This document shows positions 35,682-44,508 of a stretch of 64,000 bases of DNA, piece by piece (the stretch's first letter is position 1; every line of letters begins with the position of its first letter). The stretch lies in contig NZ_ASVU01000002.1 in NCBI RefSeq assembly GCF_000407365.1, positions 470,253 through 534,252 of the forward strand, written 5' to 3'. The DNA comes from Enterococcus asini ATCC 700915 (GTDB lineage Bacteria; Bacillota; Bacilli; Lactobacillales; Enterococcaceae). Below the pieces are notes generated by a model. It was not told where the DNA came from, ran no database searches, and worked only from the letters and a program-made list of their open reading frames with translations. A program made the translations under genes and the position numbers.

Positions 35682-36361
35682 CCTAATTCCTCCATTTCCT
35701 CTTTTAAGGCCAAATACAGCGTGTCACTCTCTTGGAATGTAGGCAAAAAAGTGACTTCATCCCGGTGTGTGGCCGTAATTTTTTGCGTAATCGCCTTGAT
35801 AATGTGACCTTCTGTTAAGAAGAATGGTAGAACCACTAAAGGCCCTGTGATTTTTTTCGCCACTTCTAAATAATTCTCCGGGCCTACGTAATTGCCCCAC
35901 AGAATCGATCTTTGGCAATCTACTGCCAACTGGTGACAAATGACTTTTAACATTGTCAAAGGCTTCCCGTAGTGAGGGGTCCCGTGGGCTACAACTAGCA
36001 CCTGTCCGGGTGGGGCTTGCTTGATTTTTTCGGCTAACCCATGATAGATGGCCTTAGTCGTCGCCAAAGTGGTCGCCACTTCATAAGTACACGTACTAGG
36101 CAGACAGTCGGTTAAGCGAGTGGGTAAATCCTCCAAGGCGTGGGTCGCCGGAAAAAGCAACAAAGGCAACGCTAGGATATGCGTCACTCCTTGAGTCACT
36201 AGCCTTTCTGCCCCAGATTCTAAAGTGACGTGACTGCCTTCTAAAAAACCATAGGTGCTAGGCAAATCCGTGAGTTTTTGCAGTCTTGCGATTGTGGTGA
36301 GATTATCCGGGGCAATTCTTTCCTTGCGCCCGTGTAAGACGAATAATAAACCGGTTGTCAT
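35636..36361 (-). CDS. sirB: Sirohydrochlorin ferrochelatase (SirB/CbiX family)
   Basis: A 241-residue class II chelatase. The N-terminal LLFVLHGRKE supplies the first active His (His10), and VLVVAHGTPHYGKP begins the second half. It inserts Fe2+ into sirohydrochlorin to make siroheme for AsrC. The C terminus (IPSYSTSASEKSF) is read from the bases that also encode the start of SirC, so the tail may be neutral read-on. It lies 16 bases after the lysR gene. Confidence 0.87.
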   Translation of the reverse strand: MTTGLLFVLHGRKERIAPDNLTTIARLQKLTDLPSTYGFLEGSHVTLESGAERLVTQGVTHILALPLLLFPATHALEDLPTRLTDCLPSTCTYEVATTLATTKAIYHGLAEKIKQAPPGQVLVVAHGTPHYGKPLTMLKVICHQLAVDCQRSILWGNYVGPENYLEVAKKITGPLVVLPFFLTEGHIIKAITQKITATHRDEVTFLPTFQESDTLYLALKEEMEELGCIPSYSTSASEKSF

Positions 36362-36376
36362 AAGGGTTCCTACTTT

Positions 36377-37267
36377 CTAGTCCAGTAAATCGGGGAGCAT
36401 TTCGAAAAGATCGAAGTTGCGGATGATCTGTTCCACTGCGGGGTTTTCCCGGCGATAAATGAAGAACATCTCGTGGACCGGTAACGCTTCTTTGAAATAC
36501 ACCTGGCGAAGATCGCCATTTGCTAATTCCTCTTCCACGGAACTAGCGTACAAGAAAGCGACACCTAAATCATTGACCACAAAATCTTTCATCACTTGAT
36601 AATTGCCAATGTGCATGCAGTTTAAATGATGATCAAACAGGCCGTTGCTCTGGAGCACTTGATTTACCAAATTTCCCAGACCAGAGCCTGGCTCGCGCAA
36701 AATAATTCGCTGATTTTGCAACTGTTGGAAATTCGCGATGCCTTCACCTAAGGGATTTTCTGGACTACAAACGCAGATCAAAGGCTCTTTGCGAAACAAG
36801 CGATGCTGAAAAGCCCGGCGATCAAAGTCCCCTTCCACAAAGCCACAATCCAAACGATCCAAATTTAAATCGTGGAGCAGATTGCGGGTATTTTCCACTT
36901 GAAGATTCAAACGGGTATTAGGAAAGCGTAGCAAGAGCTGGGCAAAGGGTCTAGAAATCAAATAATTGCCAATGGTGAATGTACAGCCCACATTGATCTC
37001 TAAAGGATACTCGTCACTAAACAGGGAGCTCAAGCCGACCTCCCCTTCTTTTTTCATTTTGGAGACGAGCTTATAGAGATACTGTCCCGCAGAAGTGATC
37101 GACAAGCGTTTTTGCTTGTACTCAAACAAGGTCAGGCCCAACTCTTCTTGCAACTGCGCAATGTGCTTACTGACAGCCGGTTGCGTCAGATTCAAGACTT
37201 TTGCCGCTTCCGTATAGCTCAAGGTATCACACACAGTCAAAAAGGTTAGATAGTGATAATCTAGCAT
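36377..37267 (-). CDS. LysR-type transcriptional regulator, probably of the sulfite reductase operon
   Basis: A 296-residue LysR protein: an N-terminal winged helix (YLTFLTVCDTLSYTEAAKVLNLTQPAVSKHIAQLEEEL-like region, residues 3-45) and a two-lobed effector domain. I start at the ATG at 37267, which has AAGGAG and overlaps the hemC stop; the in-frame upstream extension is inside hemC. Being embedded in the asr-siroheme operon, it may control that operon, like CysB or CysL, with a sulfur metabolite as effector. A perfect T-N11-A palindrome lies upstream of asrA. Confidence 0.88.
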   Translation of the reverse strand: MLDYHYLTFLTVCDTLSYTEAAKVLNLTQPAVSKHIAQLQEELGLTLFEYKQKRLSITSAGQYLYKLVSKMKKEGEVGLSSLFSDEYPLEINVGCTFTIGNYLISRPFAQLLLRFPNTRLNLQVENTRNLLHDLNLDRLDCGFVEGDFDRRAFQHRLFRKEPLICVCSPENPLGEGIANFQQLQNQRIILREPGSGLGNLVNQVLQSNGLFDHHLNCMHIGNYQVMKDFVVNDLGVAFLYASSVEEELANGDLRQVYFKEALPVHEMFFIYRRENPAVEQIIRNFDLFEMLPDLLD

Positions 37268-38163
37268 GGGCCATTCTCCTTTTGTTGAGCCAAGATGGCT
37301 TGGGCGGCCTTTTCTCCTAGGCGTTCTGGGTCTTGCCCCCACACATCAATCTGATAACAAGCTTCCGGTGTTCCTAGCATTCCACGAAAGCGTAGTTGCC
37401 CATCAATTAATTCTGCCAGACCGGCCAAAGGTACATTGCAGCCTGCCCCAAAGACCCGTAAAAAGCTCCGTTCACAAGTAACACAAGTGGTCACTGTGGG
37501 ATCACTAATGCCGGCTAACAGTTCCTGGTATTCTCCAGTACGGCTTTCAATAGCGATTGCTCCTTGCCCCACTGCCGGCAAAAAGGCGGGTAATGCCAAG
37601 CGTTCCATGCCCAAGCCTTTTTCTTTTAAGGGCAAGGGGTAACGCAAAAGCCCGGCTTCTGCCATCACGATTCCGTCGTACTGTCCGGTGGCTAATTTCT
37701 CCAAACGGGTGTCGATATTGCCCCGTAACGGTACAATCGTAACGTCTGGGCGCATTTGTTGCAATTGAAAACTCCGGCGGCGACTGCTAGTACCAATCCG
37801 GCTACCTGGTGCTAATGTAGCCAAACTCATCGTCCGATCCCGGAAAAGTAACACATCTGCCACGCTACTTCGCTCAGAAAACGTTAGAGACAAGCCCGCT
37901 TCTTCTGTAGACATCAAGTCTTTCGCAGAATGCACGGCCAAGTCAATTTCTCCATGCAAAAGGGCTTGCTGGATCTTTTTGACAAAGACTCCTTGCCCAC
38001 CTAATAAAGCCAAATCCGTCTTTTGATCCTTGTCTCCAGAGGTTTCAATAAAGACTTTGACAAATTCTTGGTCCGGTTGCAATGCCTGTAATTGACGAAT
38101 CACTTGGTCCGTTTGGATTTGCGCCAAGCGACTCTTTCTGGTCCCCACACGAATCTTACTCAT
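37261..38163 (-). CDS. hemC: Hydroxymethylbilane synthase (porphobilinogen deaminase)
   Basis: A 300-residue enzyme that polymerises four porphobilinogens. KIRVGTRKSRLA, VHSAKDLM, GTSSRRR, LRGNIDTRL and the cofactor-attachment Cys242 in GAGCNVPLAG are all intact. The ATG at 38163 has AAGGAGG and overlaps cobA (ATGA). Together with HemD and CobA it supplies siroheme; no genes for making porphobilinogen (hemA, hemL, hemB) are in this window. Confidence 0.95.
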   Translation of the reverse strand: MSKIRVGTRKSRLAQIQTDQVIRQLQALQPDQEFVKVFIETSGDKDQKTDLALLGGQGVFVKKIQQALLHGEIDLAVHSAKDLMSTEEAGLSLTFSERSSVADVLLFRDRTMSLATLAPGSRIGTSSRRRSFQLQQMRPDVTIVPLRGNIDTRLEKLATGQYDGIVMAEAGLLRYPLPLKEKGLGMERLALPAFLPAVGQGAIAIESRTGEYQELLAGISDPTVTTCVTCERSFLRVFGAGCNVPLAGLAELIDGQLRFRGMLGTPEACYQIDVWGQDPERLGEKAAQAILAQQKENGPC

Positions 38164-39131
38164 CGTCTTCCTCCTTGTTCCTTTAAAAAGGCGGTTTTGG
38201 CTGCTGGCGTTGCATATTCTACGGTATAATCTTGTAAGTCCGATGCCCAACGTTGATGTAGGGAGTCAAACCGCTCATCGTAAGCATCCCCGACAAAGTA
38301 AGGATAAAAATCAATTCCTTGGGCGGTGTATTCCGTCATTTCACTAAAGGTCATGGGCTGATCCGTCACATAAAGCAGTCGCTTCCCAAAAGACGGCAGT
38401 TGCTCGAACCAAGAGCGTTCAGCGCCTTTTCCTGCTGCCGGCCCCACCACGACTAAAGCCGGATTGTGTAAGTCTTGTTCATGGACTTTTGCCACCACCG
38501 AATCCAGAGTAGCTACGACCTTTTGCTGCCGCCCCCAACTGCACCATTGAATGACCGCTACTGGCAAAGTAGCTGCCGCTCCTTGGGCCAAAAAGGTTTG
38601 ACAAACTTCTTCCAAGCGTTCCATGCCCATATAGATCACCACGGAGCCGCCTTGACTGATTTGGGCTAAAGGCTCTGCTGCAAACTCGACCAATTTTGCC
38701 GTAGGAGTACAGATCAAGCACTTTTCACTAATCAGCCGTTCTGTGACCGAAAAGCCGGCGTACATCGTAGCAGAAGCACTGGTAATTCCGGGGATGATTT
38801 CATAAGCTAAATTGGCAGCCGCAAGTGTGGCAGCTTCTTCTCCCACCCGGCCAAAAATACTGGGATCACCGCCTTTTAAGCGCACTACGTTTAGACCTTG
38901 TTGACCTAAGTCCACCAAGGTCTGGTTAATCCCTTCTTGCCCCATAGTATGCTTTTGGGGTGACTTGCCCACATAGAGCAGTTCAGCGGTTTCAGGCGCC
39001 AAATAAAGGAGTACAGGATTGACCAGGCGATCGTAGACAACTACGTCCGCCTGAGCCAATGCTTGGACTCCTTTAAAGGTGATGAGCCCTGGATCTCCGG
39101 GGCCGGCACCGACTAGATAGATTTTTCCCAT
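38160..39131 (-). CDS. cobA: Uroporphyrinogen-III C-methyltransferase with C-terminal extension
   Basis: This 323-residue SUMT methylates uroporphyrinogen III twice to precorrin-2. The methyltransferase core (about 1-245) has LVGAGPGDPGLIT, DVVVYDRLV, LKGGDPSIFGR, PGITSA and VVGPAAG. About 75 more residues follow (LYVTDQPMTFSEMTEYTAQG and on) beyond the usual SUMT end. They resemble neither a full HemD nor SirC domain that I can recognise; they might be a decayed HemD-like part. Functional HemD is encoded separately downstream. Confidence 0.92.
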   Translation of the reverse strand: MGKIYLVGAGPGDPGLITFKGVQALAQADVVVYDRLVNPVLLYLAPETAELLYVGKSPQKHTMGQEGINQTLVDLGQQGLNVVRLKGGDPSIFGRVGEEAATLAAANLAYEIIPGITSASATMYAGFSVTERLISEKCLICTPTAKLVEFAAEPLAQISQGGSVVIYMGMERLEEVCQTFLAQGAAATLPVAVIQWCSWGRQQKVVATLDSVVAKVHEQDLHNPALVVVGPAAGKGAERSWFEQLPSFGKRLLYVTDQPMTFSEMTEYTAQGIDFYPYFVGDAYDERFDSLHQRWASDLQDYTVEYATPAAKTAFLKEQGGRR

Positions 39132-39209
39132 GATACTCCCTCACTTCTTTAAAGCTACTGTTGTTATTATCCGCTATTAGCGACGAAAAAGAAAGGCCAT
39201 AATCCCGTG

Positions 39210-40703
39210 TCAATTAGACGGGAGAATTTGATTGCGCCTTTTCAGATAGCGGAACAAAAGCACTCCCAAAATGGCAAAAAGTACCGGACCTAAAACTAAT
39301 AATCCCGCGTTTAATAACTCATGGGCGGCGATTTTCTCATATACCGTAAAACTAATGCTCAACAAGACACTAGCCATCACCGAAAAGCTAAAGCCATAAT
39401 GAACCCTTTTTTTCGCCAAAAAAGGCAGGCTAGTGTTTTGGGGATACAGGCGTTTAAAGCTTGGATAAGACAAAGCCACTAAGAAATAAGGAATCGAACG
39501 GGAGATATTGGTCATCAAGGTCAGTTGATTGTAAAAGCTCCCTACCGAATCTTGAAAAAGACAAATTCCCGCCACGAAGATTGCCAAAGCGACTCCTTGG
39601 AAAATCACTGGCGCCACTGGCATCCCCGCCTGATTCTTGCGAAATTGCAAACCCAGCTTGGCCTCTTGCAAACTTTGCGTCAAGGACTGTAACGGGCCAA
39701 AAGAAATAATCGACAAAAGACTCATATAAGCGCTAAACAAGGTCAAGGCTGTCAATCGTAAGAATGCTTGCAAGACCACTTGGGTTAATTGAGCCGATAA
39801 GCCAAACCCAGCACTAACATTTAGAGCCAACTGTCCCATTAAACCGTACATAATATTGCCTAAATGAAAATTGTCCGTCCCTACAATGGAAGCCAGATCA
39901 ATTCCTGCTCCCCACAAGAAAATTCCCGTCATGTAAAAAGCGATGATAATGCCCCCACTGATTAAAATTAACCGGGAAAAACTCTTTTGAGCAGAGCCGG
40001 TTTTATTAACCAGACAAGCCACGGTATCCAAACCACCAAAGGCCGTAATCCCAAAAATAAAGAAGGAGAGATTTTCCGCTGTGGTTTGAAATTCTCCATG
40101 GGAGGTCAACAACTGTTGCAATTGAAAGCTCTCTTGAAAGTGCCCTTGATTTTGCCCCAGACACGCTAGACTTGCTACCGCCATCACGGCGACTAAAATC
40201 AACATACAGCGTCCACTAAAATAAGAGAGATTCAAGATATTGTGAAAGCCTCCCAAAATCACGAGGGAAATTGTAGCAATTAACAAGATTCCTAAAAAGC
40301 CAATCACGTACAATGTGGGCAATCCGAACAAAGTCGCTTCTTGGGTCAAGTCTTTACCAAAGAGCAAGATCGACAAAGGAATCCACGTCTTCATAAACAA
40401 GGCAATCATCCAAATAAAGTAACTGCAATACCAAAGCAAGGTGGTCACAAAAGCCAATTTCTGGGAAGTGGAATCCTTCAACCACGTGTAGATGCCACCG
40501 GCTTGATCATTGTACGTTCCCGTCAAATCGGACAGGATAAAACAATAAGGAACAAAGTACACCAAAGCGCTAAAAATAAACCAGGGAATTGCCGAATATC
40601 CCTTTAAAAAGAAGGCATTCGACATACTGGTAAAGGAAAAGACGCTGGTGACAATCATGATCATGATTTTAAAGGATTGGAATTTTCCAGAGGATTTGTG
40701 CAT
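39210..40703 (-). CDS. yjeM: APC-superfamily amino acid permease, YjeM family
   Basis: A 497-residue protein with about 12 membrane helices. It closely follows the E. coli YjeM pattern: MIVTSVFSFTSMSNAFFLKGYSAIPWFIFSAL at the start, GGIYTWL, WYCSYFIWM, FGGLDTVACLVNKT and YNQLTLMTNISRSIPYF. YjeM-type carriers are assigned to the glutamate/GABA antiporter group, with no proven substrate. It lies 12 bases after asrC and before cobA, inside the sulfite reductase-siroheme operon, so it may carry something used by that pathway, for example a sulfonate or a porphyrin precursor; that is inference. Confidence 0.82.
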   Translation of the reverse strand: MHKSSGKFQSFKIMIMIVTSVFSFTSMSNAFFLKGYSAIPWFIFSALVYFVPYCFILSDLTGTYNDQAGGIYTWLKDSTSQKLAFVTTLLWYCSYFIWMIALFMKTWIPLSILLFGKDLTQEATLFGLPTLYVIGFLGILLIATISLVILGGFHNILNLSYFSGRCMLILVAVMAVASLACLGQNQGHFQESFQLQQLLTSHGEFQTTAENLSFFIFGITAFGGLDTVACLVNKTGSAQKSFSRLILISGGIIIAFYMTGIFLWGAGIDLASIVGTDNFHLGNIMYGLMGQLALNVSAGFGLSAQLTQVVLQAFLRLTALTLFSAYMSLLSIISFGPLQSLTQSLQEAKLGLQFRKNQAGMPVAPVIFQGVALAIFVAGICLFQDSVGSFYNQLTLMTNISRSIPYFLVALSYPSFKRLYPQNTSLPFLAKKRVHYGFSFSVMASVLLSISFTVYEKIAAHELLNAGLLVLGPVLFAILGVLLFRYLKRRNQILPSN

Positions 40704-40714
40704 TCTTACTCACC

Positions 40715-41737
40715 TTATTTGACGTTCATGTGTTTATCCAGGGGTTTTAAGTGGATGTTACTACGGTATTCTTGTTCTGCCCAATAGACATTGTCCGCAA
40801 TCAATGCTTCTTCGTTCAACTCTACCCCATCTAACATAAATTCTTTGAAGCGTTGGTAACCCGCCCGGTCGATTAAGTGACCACCGTGCAAGTATTCTGC
40901 TTTGCCTTCCAAAGCCCATTCAGAAAAGGCTGGCCAGTTCGCAATAATTTGCAAGACGGCTTCTTCTGACAACCAGTTGGCAAACATCTTACCCATACGA
41001 GGGAATTGTTTCCCGGAACGACCACCGATGTAGATTTTGTAGAAGACTTGTTCTTGACGAGACCAAGCACCAGTTGGGCAAATGCCAACGCACTCCCCAC
41101 AACCGACACAGCAACAAGTATCCTTGTCGATGGTCCCTTGGTCGTTCATTTCCAAAACTCCGGTAGCGACTTTTTGACATTTCTTCACACAAGCACCACA
41201 AGCGATACAGCGAGAGGCATCATACACCGGACGCGTCACGCCGACAATTCCGATATCTTGGAATTGAGCCTTCACACAGTCATTGGGACAACCACCAATC
41301 CCGATTTTTACGTGATAAGGATTTGGGTAAATTAATTTTTCGATTTTGTGGGCCATTTCTTGGGTGTTGATATTGGCTTTAATACAGTGAATGCCACCGA
41401 TACATGCGACTACGTTTCGAGGGCCGATATAAGGATACCCTTTTGACGTATCCATTTCAACGCCACACATATTGCATTCCATTTCATACAAGAAAGGTTC
41501 AATATAAGCATTGACTTCCGGTACATATTTCGCTTTGATGCCTGGTATATCGAAGGTCAAGCGTGTGCCAATGTGGAAATTCCCATCGCCCCAAGTTTGG
41601 CAGACGTGTTGCACCATTTCCAACCATTTGGAGTCCATGTAGTTGCCGGCACAGCGCAATTGTAGCATGAATTCCCCAGGCACTTTGGATTGGCGGTAGC
41701 ACAGTTGACGTAGTTCTTTAATATTGCAATCTTCCAT
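40715..41737 (-). CDS. asrC: Anaerobic sulfite reductase subunit C (siroheme subunit)
   Basis: This 340-residue catalytic subunit reduces sulfite to sulfide. The siroheme/4Fe-4S cysteines appear in two groups: around CNMCGVE-type and ACIGGIHCIKANIN before GIGGCPNDCVKAQ. Two ferredoxin clusters follow (CIACGACVKKCQ and CVGCGECVGICP). I start at the ATG at 41737, behind AAGGAGAGG and 13 bases after asrB; the 51 codons further upstream in frame overlap asrB and lack support. AsrA and AsrB pass electrons from NADH to it. Confidence 0.93.
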   Translation of the reverse strand: MEDCNIKELRQLCYRQSKVPGEFMLQLRCAGNYMDSKWLEMVQHVCQTWGDGNFHIGTRLTFDIPGIKAKYVPEVNAYIEPFLYEMECNMCGVEMDTSKGYPYIGPRNVVACIGGIHCIKANINTQEMAHKIEKLIYPNPYHVKIGIGGCPNDCVKAQFQDIGIVGVTRPVYDASRCIACGACVKKCQKVATGVLEMNDQGTIDKDTCCCVGCGECVGICPTGAWSRQEQVFYKIYIGGRSGKQFPRMGKMFANWLSEEAVLQIIANWPAFSEWALEGKAEYLHGGHLIDRAGYQRFKEFMLDGVELNEEALIADNVYWAEQEYRSNIHLKPLDKHMNVK

Positions 41738-41750
41738 TTTTTTCCTCTCC

Positions 41751-42578
41751 TTAGTCCTGCAAGTTTTTCGCTTCGCTGTAATTGAAGACCGGTCCATCGA
41801 CACAGACATAGGTGCTGTCAATGCGGCAGTGACCACATTTGCCGATACCACAGGACATATTCCGTTCGTAGGAAACCCAAATTTTTTCATCTGGCACGCC
41901 GTTTTCCCCTAAGCTCATGGTGGCAAAGCGCATCATGACCGGTGGGCCTACCACTACGCATTCGTATTTGTCATTAAAATCAGCAAAGGGTACGTTCGGA
42001 ATAAATTTCGTCACTAGCCCGGTTTCCCAGTCTAAGTATTCTTCATTGTCTAAGGTGTAGACCACGTGAAAATGAGGCGTTTGTTGCCATTTCGTCAAAG
42101 TTTCTCTAAACAATATGCTTTCGGAATCTTTGAAGCCTAAAATCAAATAAATCTCCCCATAGTTTTCGGGATTTTGACAAAGTTTGCTCACCAACGTTTT
42201 GATTGGCGCAACCCCGGTACCACCGGCTACGATTAGCATATTTTTTCCGGCAAAATTTTCAAGTGGCCAACCATGACCGTAAGCGCCCCGCATAAAGATC
42301 GTGTCGCCTTTTTTCATGCTGAACAATTCTTTGGTCACTTTCCCCACATTTCGAATGGTGAAGTCACAATAACCCGGACCGTAGCCAGAAACGGAAATCG
42401 GCGCTTCCCCCACTCGTGGGATGGAAAGCTGCATAAATTGTCCGTCTTGAATCGGTAAACTATTTTCCAAACGGAAGGTCCATTCCGTCTTGGTTTCTTT
42501 GATGATTTCTAAAATTTTATGTCCGGTTGGTCGCACGGGATTAACGACTTTTTCAGGTGCCACTGCGGTATTAGACAT
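41751..42578 (-). CDS. asrB: Anaerobic sulfite reductase subunit B (flavin/NADH subunit)
   Basis: A 275-residue ferredoxin-NADP reductase-like protein. VSGYGPGYCDFTIRNVG lies in the FAD domain, MLIVAGGTGVAPIKTLV in the nucleotide domain, and CGIGKCGHCRIDSTYVCVDGPVF is a C-terminal Cys cluster as in PyrK-type proteins. It draws electrons from NADH and hands them to AsrA/AsrC. It overlaps asrA by eight bases. Confidence 0.93.
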   Translation of the reverse strand: MSNTAVAPEKVVNPVRPTGHKILEIIKETKTEWTFRLENSLPIQDGQFMQLSIPRVGEAPISVSGYGPGYCDFTIRNVGKVTKELFSMKKGDTIFMRGAYGHGWPLENFAGKNMLIVAGGTGVAPIKTLVSKLCQNPENYGEIYLILGFKDSESILFRETLTKWQQTPHFHVVYTLDNEEYLDWETGLVTKFIPNVPFADFNDKYECVVVGPPVMMRFATMSLGENGVPDEKIWVSYERNMSCGIGKCGHCRIDSTYVCVDGPVFNYSEAKNLQD

Positions 42579-43653
42579 GGTGAAGTGCCTCCTTTTGTTT
42601 CATTTCAGCCTCAGACGCCATCTCTTGGCGAATCTCTACCAAAGCTAGGTTGATCTTGTGCAAGGTTTCAGAGTAGCTGATTTGTTCTGGGCAGTCCGCA
42701 TCACAACGGCCACAGCCCACACACATAGCGCCGGTATTAAAACGAGCATCATGGGCATAGACTTTGTGGAGAATCTTGAAGCGGTAACGATCTCCAATGG
42801 TCTTGCGGAAACAATGTCCTCCCGCCATGGTATCAAAGTCCGCTAACATGCAAGAAGTACAGGTGCGTTTGCGTTCTCCCACATTGCGGTTTTCCGTGTA
42901 GCAGACATCTTTAGTAGTGAAACAGGTACACGTGCTACAAGCAATGGTACATTTGCCACAACCGATGCAGCGTTTTTCATATTCCGCCCACATAGGGTGC
43001 ATTACGAGGCGTTTGTATTCTTCCTTATTGTTCAAATGGGGAAAATCGACTTGCAGTTCATTTTCTTCGGGCGCTTTGATTTCGTAGTCACTTGGCGTAG
43101 CTTCTGCAAAATAAGTCGCAAACTCATTGTCTTTCACATTCACAAAAGCTTCTTCGTCTCTAAAGGAAACGGAGAATTCTTGTAAATCGGTAACGTTAGT
43201 TCCCAATGAACAGCAGAAACAGCCGTCAAATTGTTCTGTACATTCCATTAGGACGAAATGTGCTTTATCCCGCATGCGTTTGTAGAAAAAGTCTGCTTCA
43301 TTGCCGTTTTCCAAAAAGATTTGGTCTTGAATCTTCACGGCATTCAAATCACAAGCCCGGCCAAAAATCAGCAGTTCTCGTTCATCTTTCACTTTGGCTT
43401 CCTTGAACTCTTCTTCCGTAAAATAGAACAAGGTTTGCGAAATTGGCGTCAAGACCTCTTTCATGGAAAAGATTGAGCGCTCATGAAACTCAATGTCACG
43501 ATACTTTGTGACTTCTTTGTACATAATGGTGTCGTCTAAGGCATAACGACCACCGTTGTGGATCCGCACCGGGGCGTAAATCAAATAGTTTTCCGCCAGT
43601 TTGGCAAAAAGCGTATCCATCTCACCAGCTGATAAACGATAACTAGTTTCCAT
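42571..43653 (-). CDS. asrA: Anaerobic sulfite reductase subunit A (iron-sulfur subunit)
   Basis: This 360-residue electron-transfer subunit has two 4Fe-4S motifs, CIGCGKCTIACSTCTCF and CVGCGRCDADCPEQ, at about 245-260 and 315-330. A further CFCCS region lies near 155. I use the ATG at 43653, eight bases after AAAGGAG; the ATG two codons earlier is too close, and the 38 codons before it reach into the promoter region. First gene of the asr-siroheme operon, which suggests sulfite respiration or detoxification under anoxia. Confidence 0.92.
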   Translation of the reverse strand: METSYRLSAGEMDTLFAKLAENYLIYAPVRIHNGGRYALDDTIMYKEVTKYRDIEFHERSIFSMKEVLTPISQTLFYFTEEEFKEAKVKDERELLIFGRACDLNAVKIQDQIFLENGNEADFFYKRMRDKAHFVLMECTEQFDGCFCCSLGTNVTDLQEFSVSFRDEEAFVNVKDNEFATYFAEATPSDYEIKAPEENELQVDFPHLNNKEEYKRLVMHPMWAEYEKRCIGCGKCTIACSTCTCFTTKDVCYTENRNVGERKRTCTSCMLADFDTMAGGHCFRKTIGDRYRFKILHKVYAHDARFNTGAMCVGCGRCDADCPEQISYSETLHKINLALVEIRQEMASEAEMKQKEALHHV

Positions 43654-43830
43654 TGTCATAACTCCTTTGTCCCAAAGTGAGATAATCAATTGGTGATTAT
43701 CTTCACATGGACGTTCATTACCGTTATCATAGCCTCCCTCCATCCTAAAAAAAACTAATGATTCGTTATCCAACTATAACGCAGCGTTATGCTTCACATA
43801 GTTAAAACTAGGAAAAACCCATGAGTTCCG
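43654..43830 (-). promoter_or_regulatory. Upstream region of asrA with LysR-type palindrome
   Basis: ATAACGCAGCGTTAT at 43776-43790 is a perfect 15-bp palindrome containing the T-N11-A of LysR operators. A possible -10 (TATAGT) overlaps its minus-strand 3' end. Further ATAACG copies occur downstream on the minus strand, and a GATAATC/GATTATC hairpin lies near 43680-43705. The LysR regulator in the operon is the obvious candidate ligand. The remainder up to 43970 shows no convincing gene. Confidence 0.5.
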
Positions 43831-44015
43831 GGAAATCCCAAGTCTATCAACTTTTCTCAGCATCAAAATTAGGACTACCGGAGATAATGTATCTTTTTTC
43901 ACATGCAAGTGAGAAAGATTATCAAATTCCGCCTCTTCTATTCCAGTAGGAAGTAGTTTTGAACTGAAGGAAAATTTGCTATGATAGAAAGAAAGGAACG
44001 AAAGGAGCACAACAA

Positions 44016-44426
44016 ATGGGCCACCAAATCATGGATTTTTTAATTCCCGCCTTCGACATTGTCGTCGTGGCACTAAACTTTTTATCGATTATCGTGCTGA
44101 TTTGGGGCGTGGTGATTTCCGGCTACGACTTTATCCGCTCGGAGTTGCTCCACGAAGACCATGTACGAGCAGCGCGGCACAATAATTTTATCCGCAACTT
44201 TTTAGGGAGCTACATCCTACTCAGTCTGGAAATTCTGATTGCCGCGGACATCATCGAATCCATCATTAATCCCACCATGGAGGACATCTTACGCCTAGCC
44301 GCCGTGGTCGTGATCCGCACCGTTATTTCCTACTTTCTTCACCGGGAAATTCAAGACGCTTTGGATGATGAAGAACACAATTTGGAACAAGCTCGCAGAA
44401 AATCGAGAAAGACTAGTAAAAGCTGA
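44016..44426 (+). CDS. DUF1622 family membrane protein
   Basis: A 136-residue protein with an N-terminal membrane helix (about 12-38), a second hydrophobic pair (about 62-82 and 88-108), and a charged C-terminal tail. FDIVVVALNFLSIIVLIWG and LSLEILIAADIIESIINPT are typical of DUF1622, a family of unknown function. It starts seven bases after AAAGGAG and is one of only two plus-strand genes, divergent from asrA; TATGAT at 43980-43985 is a likely -10. A terminator overlaps its stop codon. Confidence 0.85.
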   Translation: MGHQIMDFLIPAFDIVVVALNFLSIIVLIWGVVISGYDFIRSELLHEDHVRAARHNNFIRNFLGSYILLSLEILIAADIIESIINPTMEDILRLAAVVVIRTVISYFLHREIQDALDDEEHNLEQARRKSRKTSKS

Positions 44427-44450
44427 CCCCCCTTTAGGTCAGCTTTTTTT
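44419..44450 (+). terminator. Terminator of the DUF1622 gene
   Basis: AAAGCTGACC and GGTCAGCTTT form a 10-bp stem with an 8-base loop, followed by a T run. The stem begins within the last codons and includes the stop codon. Confidence 0.9.
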
Positions 44451-44469
44451 GTGTGCTGAAAAGCTATGT

Positions 44470-44475
44470 TATAAT
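44470..44475 (+). promoter_or_regulatory. -10 element for rqcH
   Basis: A perfect TATAAT lies 34 bases before the rqcH ATG. The -35 would fall in the T run of the preceding terminator and is weak. Confidence 0.55.
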
Positions 44476-44508
44476 AGACTGATGAAATTACAGAAATGAG
44501 GGATCCTT

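Noticed and set aside
43774..44010. A 78-codon minus-strand frame between asrA and the DUF1622 gene
   Set aside because: No ribosome binding site and no family resemblance; it covers the promoter and operator regions of both divergent genes.
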